A DNA stretch of 5,285 bases from Candidatus Margulisiibacteriota bacterium (GTDB lineage Bacteria > Margulisbacteria > WOR-1 > O2-12-FULL-45-9 > XYB2-FULL-48-7). Below are positions 1-5,285 of the stretch, piece by piece (position 1 is the first letter of the stretch; every line of letters starts with the position of its first letter). Both the position numbers and the translations under genes were made by a program. The DNA is taken from contig JAQUOB010000099.1 of NCBI GenBank assembly GCA_028717325.1, positions 1-5,285 of the forward strand. The letters run 5' to 3'. The notes beneath the pieces are model-generated. The model was not told the origin of the DNA. It searched no databases and was given only the letters and a program-made list of their open reading frames with translations.

Positions 1-425
1 ATCTGCCTTACCCGAAAGGCCATTTTGACGTCATAATCTGTGCCGATATTCTGGAGCATCTTTTCCAGCCGGCCGAGGCGCTGATAAAACTGCGCCAATA
101 TCTTAAAGACGACGGCGTTTTGATCGCCTCGATCCCCAATATCGCGCACTGGTCGGTCAGGTTAAAGCTTTTGTTCGGCCGCTATGATTACGAAGAAGCC
201 GGCCTGCTGGACAGGGGGCATATTCGATTTTTTACGTTCGACAGCGCGCTGAAAATGATCAGAGCCGCCGGCTTCAAGGTCGAAAGATATGACACGGCCG
301 TCGCTTTGCCGAAAGGGCTGAATAAAGTGTCGTATTATCTCAAGTTTGACGCGCTGCTGAAGACCTTGTTCAGGGGGATCTTCGGCTATCAGTTCGTCTT
401 CCGGCTCAAAAAGGATAAACGGTGA
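1..425 (+). CDS. Class I SAM-dependent methyltransferase, 5'-truncated (C-terminal half)
   Basis: The frame is open from the first base (codons in phase from position 3) to a TGA at 423-425, giving 140 visible residues, so the true start lies left of the window. The visible part begins at the Rossmann strand after the SAM-binding loop: FDVIICADILEHL, then a helix, then LKDDGVLIASIPNIAHW. This is the usual motif II/III region of Methyltransf_11/23-type enzymes. It continues with LLFGRYDYEEAGLLDRGHI followed by RFFTFDS and a helix ending in AAGFKVERYD, a pattern familiar from methyltransferases in surface-polysaccharide and glycosyltransferase clusters. The glycine-rich motif I is missing because of the window edge. 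A TTG at 120-122 is in frame but falls inside the conserved fold, so it is not a plausible start. The flippase starts one base after the stop. Likely role: cytoplasmic O- or N-methylation of a sugar or glycan intermediate. The fold is secure; the substrate is unknown. Confidence 0.88.
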   Translation, partial: LPYPKGHFDVIICADILEHLFQPAEALIKLRQYLKDDGVLIASIPNIAHWSVRLKLLFGRYDYEEAGLLDRGHIRFFTFDSALKMIRAAGFKVERYDTAVALPKGLNKVSYYLKFDALLKTLFRGIFGYQFVFRLKKDKR

Positions 426-426
426 A

Positions 427-1848
427 ATGGGTTTAACCAGACAGATCACCAAAAATTTCTCCTGGCTGTTCTTCGGGGAATTCCTCAACGGGCTGATCAG
501 TTTCTTTATCGTGGTTTATCTGGCCCGGGTCCTGGGCGTCAAAACTTTCGGCCTGCTGAGTTTTGTCCAGGCTTTCCTGATCTATCTTTTGATCGTCGTG
601 GACGCCGGCTTTACTCCGTACGGGATAAGAGAAATGGCCAAAGACATAAGCCAGCGGCACCGGCTGGCGGTCAACATAATCGCGCTGAGAATTATCTGGG
701 GCCTCCTGGTCTACCTAATGGCGGCGGTCTGTCTTTTGTTCCTGCCGCTGGCGTTCGAGCTCAAGCTGCTGTTCGCCGTGACATTTTTGCTGGTCATCTC
801 CAAGAACATGTCGCCGGAATGGATATTTCACGGGCTTGAGCGGTTCGAATACGTCGGGCTCGAAAAGATCCTGAACCGATCGATCCTTGCCCTGTTGATC
901 GTCCTGTTCGTGAAGGGTGCCAGCGATCTGATCAAAGCGCCTTTCCTTGAGTTTGTGGTCGGATTTGTCGTGGCTTCACTGTTTTTGACCTTGATCGTTA
1001 CGCGTTTTGTCTCTTTTCGCGCGCGGGAGATCAAGTTTAAAGATTGGCGTTATTATTTTGTGGAAGCGGCGCCGATGGGCATTTCGTATGTTCTGCTGCA
1101 GCTGTATTTTAATATCGACACCGTGATGCTGGGCTTAATGAACAGGATCGAGGATGTCGGCTTCTACAGCGCCGCCTATAAAATTATTTTCGCCCTGCTG
1201 ATCTTTGCCACGGTCCTGGGCAAGTCGATTTACCCCGTTCTCTCGCGGCTCTATGCCGGCAACCGGGAGAAAATGAAAAAACTGGTGTCCGCCCTGTTCA
1301 ATTACAATCTATTCCTGGGGATCCCGATCGCGGTCGGCGGGATGATCTTAAGCGAGCCGATCGTTTTGCTGGTTTTCGGCGCAAAGTATTATCCCGCCGC
1401 CTGGGCGTTCCGCATCCTGGTCTGGACGATCCTGACGGTCTATACCAGCGCGCCGTTCACTTTTTCGCTTTTGGCCGCGGGCCGCCAGAGGGATTATTTT
1501 TACGGCATGGCGGCCGGCGCTTCCGTCAATATTTTATTGAATTTATTCCTGATACCGAGTTACGGGTTCGTCGGCGCGGCGGTCGCCAAGATTGTGACCG
1601 AAGTGATCGTCTGGGGCATAATTTTCTATTATTTCTCCAAGAACGTCTTTTATATCCCGCTTCAGCGCAGCGTCCCGAAATATCTTGTGTCGGCGGCGGT
1701 CATGGGCCTGTTTATTTATTTTGTTAAGATCAATATTTTTCTCAGCGTTATCGGCGGGGCAGCCGTTTATTTGCTGTTCAATCTCCTGCTCGGGTCGGTA
1801 AGCCTGAAAGGCGCCTACGAAACCATCAGGCTGGCCGTTAACGGATAA
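427..1848 (+). CDS. Wzx-like polysaccharide/oligosaccharide flippase (MOP superfamily)
   Basis: This is a 473-residue polytopic membrane protein, the normal length for Polysacc_synt (RfbX/Wzx) flippases, which move undecaprenyl-linked oligosaccharides from the cytoplasmic to the periplasmic face of the inner membrane. The N-terminus (ITKNFSWLFFGEFLNGLISF, then YLARVLGVKTFGLLSF) is the typical first helix pair. The family signature PEWIFHGLERFEYVG is at about residues 130-144. By eye there are 12 to 14 hydrophobic segments, near 12-36, 40-60, 83-107, 113-126, 150-165, 173-195, 215-237, 250-270, 290-318, 328-350, 358-377, 381-403, 416-436 and 438-456. IDTVMLG near 230-236 and AGRQRDYF near 351-358 are also typical positions. 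ATG at 427 follows the upstream TGA by one base, with a weak AAGGA at 411-415, so translation is probably coupled. Assignment to the family is strong. Wzx proteins diverge so much that the cargo cannot be deduced, and an O-antigen, exopolysaccharide or teichoic-acid-like role remains open. Confidence 0.93.
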   Translation: MGLTRQITKNFSWLFFGEFLNGLISFFIVVYLARVLGVKTFGLLSFVQAFLIYLLIVVDAGFTPYGIREMAKDISQRHRLAVNIIALRIIWGLLVYLMAAVCLLFLPLAFELKLLFAVTFLLVISKNMSPEWIFHGLERFEYVGLEKILNRSILALLIVLFVKGASDLIKAPFLEFVVGFVVASLFLTLIVTRFVSFRAREIKFKDWRYYFVEAAPMGISYVLLQLYFNIDTVMLGLMNRIEDVGFYSAAYKIIFALLIFATVLGKSIYPVLSRLYAGNREKMKKLVSALFNYNLFLGIPIAVGGMILSEPIVLLVFGAKYYPAAWAFRILVWTILTVYTSAPFTFSLLAAGRQRDYFYGMAAGASVNILLNLFLIPSYGFVGAAVAKIVTEVIVWGIIFYYFSKNVFYIPLQRSVPKYLVSAAVMGLFIYFVKINIFLSVIGGAAVYLLFNLLLGSVSLKGAYETIRLAVNG

Positions 1849-1853
1849 TACAA

Positions 1854-3236
1854 ATGAAAATATTACTAATTAACGCGATCGATCCTTACGCCGGCGTTGA
1901 AGGCCGTTATCCGCCGCTGGGCCTGGGGTACCTGGCTGCCTCACTGCGAAAACATTTCGGGCCCGATTATTTTCAGTTTAAAATAGTCGATAGGGACATC
2001 GAGAATGAAATCGCGGGCTTTGCGCCGGACCTGGTCGGCATTACGTCAGTGACCCAGAATTATAATCGGGCAAAAAATTACGCCAAAATGGCAAAAGCCA
2101 GGGGCATCCCGGTCATTATGGGCGGCATTCATATTTCCATGCTGCCGGGCTCATTAAGCCGGGACATGACCGTCGGCGTGATCGGCGAAGCGGAGGGGAC
2201 GATCGTCGATCTGCTGAAGCTCTTTACGCAAGAGAAACGCCTGGCGCCGGAACGCTTAAGCGACATTGCCGGTATCGTCTACTGGGCGGGCGGCCAACCG
2301 GCCCTGACGCAAAAAAGACAGCCGATCACCCCGTTGGACGAGATCCCGTTCCCGGCCCGGGACCTCCTCGCTGTCGGCCGTAATACGTATATCTTTACTT
2401 CCCGCGGCTGCCCTTACCGCTGCGTGTTTTGCGCTTCTTCGCGCTACTGGGATAAAGTCAGGTTCTTTTCGGCCGAATACGTCGTGAGCGAGATCGATGA
2501 TCTGGTCGACAAATATAAGGTGGAAGTGATCAATTTTTACGACGACCTGATGATAGCCGATAAAGAGCGGCTGAAAAAGATCGTCAAATTATTGAAAGCC
2601 AGGCCGTATTCGGGGCGGGTCAGGTTTACCGCGAACGCCCGGGCGAATGTCTTAACGGCTGAGACGGTCGGGCTGCTGAAAGAGATGAACGTCTTTTCCG
2701 TGGGCATGGGGCTGGAATCCGGCTGCCGGCGCAGCCTTAAATATTTAAAAGGCGGCAGCGTCACGGTCGAAGACAACCTCAAGGCCATCAGATTACTTAA
2801 GCAGCACAAGATCTCGCCGAACGCTTCGTTCGTCATCGGCTCACCCGATGAAACCGAAGCCGAAATACTGGAAACGCTCGACTTTATCAAAAAAAGCGGT
2901 CTGGATATCGCCGATACTTACGTGCTGACCCCTTTCCCGGGCACGCCGGTCTGGGAAGAGGCCAAGGGCAGGGGGCTCGTTTCCGACGACATGGATTGGG
3001 AGCGTTTGAGCGTTTCCTTTTATGAAAAACATGATAAAGCGATAATTTTATCAAAAACCATCAGCCGGGAACGGTTATACCAGTTATTCTTAAGATTTAA
3101 ACGGCTTAATACGTATCTGGTGATAAAAAAGGTGTTTCATCATCCCTCTCTGATGTTGAGCGGGTTGAGACGAGTTGTCAACATGATCAAGGGGCTAGGA
3201 AAAAATGAAAATATTGTTCTTAAATCTGCCGTTTAA
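1854..3236 (+). CDS. B12-binding domain radical SAM enzyme, first of a tandem pair
   Basis: A 460-residue protein with the usual two-part layout. Residues 1-125 form a cobalamin-binding-like Rossmann domain: MKILLINAI, then PPLGLGYLAASL (20-31), FKIVDRD (42-48), PDLVGITSVT, VIMGGIH (87-93) and GEAEGT (111-116). Residues about 178-375 form the radical SAM barrel. The [4Fe-4S] ligands are C186, C190 and C193 in RGCPYRCVFC; NFYDDLM (227-233), FTANARANV (258-266), GMGLESG (284-290) and FVIGSPDET (326-334) follow, then LTPFPGTPVWEEA. No DxHxxG is present, as is usual in this group, so any B12 would be bound without a lower histidine. C291, right after LESG, is an extra cysteine. The tail from about 400 is basic and amphipathic. 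The start is fixed: an in-frame TAA at 1839-1841 lies just upstream, and the only ribosome site is a weak GGAT at 1843-1846. Relatives do C-methylation, ring closure or rearrangement; the exact reaction and substrate are unknown. Confidence 0.92.
   Translation: MKILLINAIDPYAGVEGRYPPLGLGYLAASLRKHFGPDYFQFKIVDRDIENEIAGFAPDLVGITSVTQNYNRAKNYAKMAKARGIPVIMGGIHISMLPGSLSRDMTVGVIGEAEGTIVDLLKLFTQEKRLAPERLSDIAGIVYWAGGQPALTQKRQPITPLDEIPFPARDLLAVGRNTYIFTSRGCPYRCVFCASSRYWDKVRFFSAEYVVSEIDDLVDKYKVEVINFYDDLMIADKERLKKIVKLLKARPYSGRVRFTANARANVLTAETVGLLKEMNVFSVGMGLESGCRRSLKYLKGGSVTVEDNLKAIRLLKQHKISPNASFVIGSPDETEAEILETLDFIKKSGLDIADTYVLTPFPGTPVWEEAKGRGLVSDDMDWERLSVSFYEKHDKAIILSKTISRERLYQLFLRFKRLNTYLVIKKVFHHPSLMLSGLRRVVNMIKGLGKNENIVLKSAV
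3197..3200 (+). promoter_or_regulatory. Ribosome binding site of the second radical SAM gene
   Basis: AGGA followed by four A residues sits directly before ATG 3205, inside the coding end of the first radical SAM gene. The second gene's own frame has a TAG at 3196-3198, so no longer start is possible. This site supports a true overlapping start rather than an error in start choice. The spacing of four bases is slightly short but workable. Confidence 0.65.
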
Positions 3237-4668
3237 ATACCGGATCAGCCGGGCCAGCCGCTGGCCGGAAAAGACCAAGAGCGGGACGCTCTACTATCCC
3301 TACTGGCTGGCCTATGCGGCGGGAGCGGCCAAAAAAGCGGGCTTTGATGTCGACCTGATCGACGCCGTTGCTAGGAGCTGGAGCGCGGAAAAAACCGCGC
3401 AGGCGCTGTTATCGTCCGGGGCGGATATCCTGGTCGCCGAAGTTTCTACCCCGACGGTGTCCGAAGACATAAAGTTCTTTTCCCTGTGCCGGGAGCTGGG
3501 ATTCAAGGGCAAGATCGTGGTCGCGGGCAATCACGCGACCGTTTTTCCGAAAGAGCTGCTGGACCAAGTCCCGGCCATTGATTTTGTCGCTTTCGGCGAA
3601 TATGATTATACGATCGTCGATCTGGCCGCAAATATCGCCCGGCCGGAAAAAGTGGCCGGCCTGGCCCGGCGGCATGCAGGGAACGTCGTCATCAATGAGC
3701 CCCGGCCGTATATCGATAACCTGGACGAACTACCCTTTGTTTCTAAAATTTACGAGGAATATCTGGAGTTTGGCGATTATTTCTATTCGTTAGCCCGCCA
3801 TCCCATGGTCCAGATCATCAGTTCGCGGGGTTGTCCTTTTCGATGCTCTTTTTGTCTGAGCCCCCAGACCGCCGAAGGCCGGCATTACCGCGCGAGAAGC
3901 GTCGAAAATTTTGTCGGGGAACTGGAATACATCGCGCGCCGGCTGCCGCAGATCAAAGAGGTCTTTATCGAAGACGATACTTTCACGGTCGACCGGCAGC
4001 GGGTGCGCCTGATCTGCCAGATGATACTTGATCGGGGCTTGAAATTGCGCTGGTCCGCCAATGTCCGGGCGGATGTCGATCAGGCAACATTAAAATTAAT
4101 GAAAGCCGCCGGCTGCCGCCTGGTGGTGGTCGGTTACGAATCCGGCAGTCAGGCGATACTGGACGGGGCGGAAAAGGGCATCACCCTGCGCGACAGCCTG
4201 GAATTCGCGGCCGGGGCAAAGAAGGCCGGGTTGAAGGTCTTCGGCTGTTTCATGGTCGGCCTGCCGGGCGAGACGAAACAGACGGCCGGGGAAACGCTCG
4301 CCTTTGCCGAAAAACTGGACGCCGACATGGTTTTTTTCCAGCAGGCGGTGCCATTCCCGGGCACCAAGTTCTATCAATGGGCCAAGCAGAATAAATATCT
4401 TGTCTCGGAAGATTTTAGCCGGTGGCTGGATGAGCAGGGCCGCTTGAGGACGCTGATCGACTATCGCGATCTGCCGGCGGCCGAACTCGAACAGATCCGG
4501 GACCAAATGATGATAAAATATTATTTTTCCTTTAAGTATATCTTCAAGACCTTGTTTGGGAACAGGGACGCGGGCGAGCTCAAGCGCATTCTGCTGGGCG
4601 CGAAAAATTATCTGGGCTATCTGATCGGCCGGCGGCTGAAACCGGGAGCGAAACATGAAAAAGTATAA
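3205..4668 (+). CDS. B12-binding domain radical SAM enzyme, second of a tandem pair
   Basis: A 487-residue protein, only distantly similar to its neighbour. The N-terminal B12-binding-like domain (about 1-140) has MKILFLNLPF, an unusual ISRASRWPEKT (14-24), YYPYWLAYAAG (30-40), FDVDLIDA, VVAGNHATVFPKE (105-117) and FGEYDYT (130-136). The barrel follows: cluster cysteines C210, C214 and C217 in RGCPFRCSFC, then HYRARSVENFV (227-237), VFIEDDTF (253-260), RWSANVRADV (282-291), VVVGYESG (307-314), GCFMVGLPGET (347-357) and AVPFPGTKFYQWA (381-393). DxHxxG is absent. Residues 438-475 form an aromatic, hydrophobic tail before a basic end, suggesting membrane contact or a lipid-linked substrate. The start is well set: an in-frame TAG at 3196-3198 immediately precedes it, and AGGA lies four bases upstream. 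The gene overlaps the end of the first radical SAM gene by 32 bases in another frame. A radical C-methylation or rearrangement of a glycan or lipid intermediate is inferred, not shown. Confidence 0.92.
   Translation: MKILFLNLPFKYRISRASRWPEKTKSGTLYYPYWLAYAAGAAKKAGFDVDLIDAVARSWSAEKTAQALLSSGADILVAEVSTPTVSEDIKFFSLCRELGFKGKIVVAGNHATVFPKELLDQVPAIDFVAFGEYDYTIVDLAANIARPEKVAGLARRHAGNVVINEPRPYIDNLDELPFVSKIYEEYLEFGDYFYSLARHPMVQIISSRGCPFRCSFCLSPQTAEGRHYRARSVENFVGELEYIARRLPQIKEVFIEDDTFTVDRQRVRLICQMILDRGLKLRWSANVRADVDQATLKLMKAAGCRLVVVGYESGSQAILDGAEKGITLRDSLEFAAGAKKAGLKVFGCFMVGLPGETKQTAGETLAFAEKLDADMVFFQQAVPFPGTKFYQWAKQNKYLVSEDFSRWLDEQGRLRTLIDYRDLPAAELEQIRDQMMIKYYFSFKYIFKTLFGNRDAGELKRILLGAKNYLGYLIGRRLKPGAKHEKV
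4644..4648 (+). promoter_or_regulatory. Ribosome binding site of the right-hand methyltransferase gene
   Basis: GGGAG lies six bases before ATG 4655, within the last codons of the second radical SAM gene. With the in-frame TGA at 4637-4639 it decides the start. Another ATG at 4668-4670 overlaps the upstream stop codon but is in a different frame from the methyltransferase, so it cannot be the start. Confidence 0.65.
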
Positions 4669-5285
4669 TGAAGCGACGGCGCACGAATATGACAGTTTGC
4701 GCTCCGGCCATCTCTTGAACCGGCGGTTTGAGATCATCCGGGATTTGATCGCCGCCGTTAAGAACGGCCGGCCGCTGAAGATCGCGGAGATCGGCGCGGG
4801 CACGGGGATCATGAGCTTCCTGGTCGCCAGTCATTTTGCGGATTGCCAGGTCAGTGCCTTTGACGTGAACGAAGGTTTTGTCAGCTATGCCGGCCAAAAG
4901 TATAAAAGAGATAACTTGTCTTTCCAGACGATTGATATCGAAAAGTCAGGCGGCCGGGGGAATTTTGATGTCGTCATAACGGTCGATATTCTGCATCATT
5001 TAGGTGACATTGCCTCGGCCGTCAGCAATATCGGGGACCGGCTTAAAGTGGGCGGCAGCTGGATAATTCTGGAGCCGAACGTGTTTAACTTTTATATCTA
5101 TTTGTTCCAGTTACTGGCGAAGAACGAAGGGCTGTTCAGCCAATCAAAGACCGAAAAGATTTTTGACGAAGGATTTAAAATAGCCGAAAAAAAATATGCC
5201 TTTATCATCCATTCGATCATCAAGCAGCCGCCCGGCTGGCTGGCCGAGCTTGAGCGGCGATTGGAAAATAGAAAATTCCTTGGCG
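4655..5285 (+). CDS. Class I SAM-dependent methyltransferase, 3'-truncated
   Basis: The frame is open from ATG 4655 to the window edge, giving 210 residues with no stop. SAM-binding motif I is AEIGAGTG (44-51). The strand-2 acidic residue is D70 in SAFDVNEGF, motif II is FDVVITVDILHHL (104-116) and motif III is LKVGGSWIILEPN (130-142). The later part, with FNFYIYLFQLLAKNEG and a helix before EGFKIAEKKY, fits small-molecule or lipid/glycan methyltransferases of the Methyltransf_11/12/25 group. The residues near the edge (PGWLAELERRLENR) look like the last helix of that group, so probably only a short C-terminal piece is missing. The start is fixed by an in-frame TGA at 4637-4639 and a GGGAG at 4644-4648. 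It overlaps the upstream radical SAM gene by 14 bases, so the two are probably co-translated. It is not a copy of the methyltransferase at the left edge, whose motif II reads LEHL and which carries different C-terminal signatures. The acceptor is unknown. Confidence 0.88.
   Translation, partial: MKKYNEATAHEYDSLRSGHLLNRRFEIIRDLIAAVKNGRPLKIAEIGAGTGIMSFLVASHFADCQVSAFDVNEGFVSYAGQKYKRDNLSFQTIDIEKSGGRGNFDVVITVDILHHLGDIASAVSNIGDRLKVGGSWIILEPNVFNFYIYLFQLLAKNEGLFSQSKTEKIFDEGFKIAEKKYAFIIHSIIKQPPGWLAELERRLENRKFLG

Noticed and set aside
120..122. TTG as a possible start giving a 101-residue protein
   Set aside because: The same frame continues open to the left edge and encodes conserved methyltransferase residues (FDVIICADILEHL), so this is an internal codon of a truncated gene.
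3383..3400. Perfect six-pair inverted repeat GCGCGG, six A, CCGCGC
   Set aside because: It lies within the conserved N-terminal domain of the second radical SAM gene and has no T-run after it. It is explained by Ala, Glu, Lys and Thr codons, so it is not a terminator.
3578..4031. Two small plus-strand open frames inside the second radical SAM gene
   Set aside because: They are out of frame with strongly conserved radical SAM motifs and have no convincing ribosome site or protein-like composition.
4664..4669. TATAAT resembling a -10 promoter box
   Set aside because: It is made by the Tyr codon and stop region at the end of the second radical SAM gene. No -35-like element sits at the right distance, and it lies past the start of the next gene.
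4096..4812. Long open frame on the minus strand across the second radical SAM gene and the right-hand methyltransferase start
   Set aside because: The translation has no recognisable fold or motif, and it lies opposite two well-supported genes. Long antisense frames are expected from the codon bias here.
1..5285. Recurrent GGCCGGC and CCGGCC strings
   Set aside because: They occur at irregular spacing within codons for Ala, Gly and Arg and do not form an array. They look like codon preference rather than repeats or uptake signals.

Overview
The window is a densely packed, one-directional stretch of five plus-strand protein genes: an N-terminally cut methyltransferase, a complete polysaccharide flippase, two complete B12-binding-type radical SAM enzymes in tandem, and a methyltransferase that runs off the right edge. 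No gap between genes exceeds five bases and the last two junctions overlap, so it reads as the inside of a single operon. I saw no tRNA, rRNA, mobile element, CRISPR array, internal promoter or terminator, and no non-coding stretch longer than a few bases.

The DNA has medium GC content with mixed codon use, and all five genes look alike in composition. Two cobalamin-type radical SAM enzymes with oxygen-sensitive cluster motifs point to an anaerobic or microaerophilic bacterium. The style recalls uncultured lineages such as Omnitrophota or Margulisbacteria, or anaerobic Deltaproteobacteria. That is an impression from gene content, not a placement.

Layout: 1-425, C-terminal half of a class I SAM methyltransferase of the kind common in surface-glycan clusters. 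427-1848, Wzx-like lipid-linked oligosaccharide flippase. 1854-3236, first B12-binding radical SAM protein. 3205-4668, a second, clearly different B12-binding radical SAM protein whose start lies inside the end of the first. 4655-5285, a second class I methyltransferase of a different subfamily, missing only its far C-terminus.

Inferred joint role: the flippase implies a lipid-linked glycan or similar lipid-anchored product made on the cytoplasmic face and moved across the inner membrane. The four SAM-using enzymes would tailor that product, two by ordinary nucleophilic methyl transfer and two by radical chemistry, such as C-methylation at an unactivated carbon or ring rearrangement. No glycosyltransferase lies within the window, and the substrate cannot be read from the sequence. 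The tandem radical SAM pair of unassigned function is the most interesting part.
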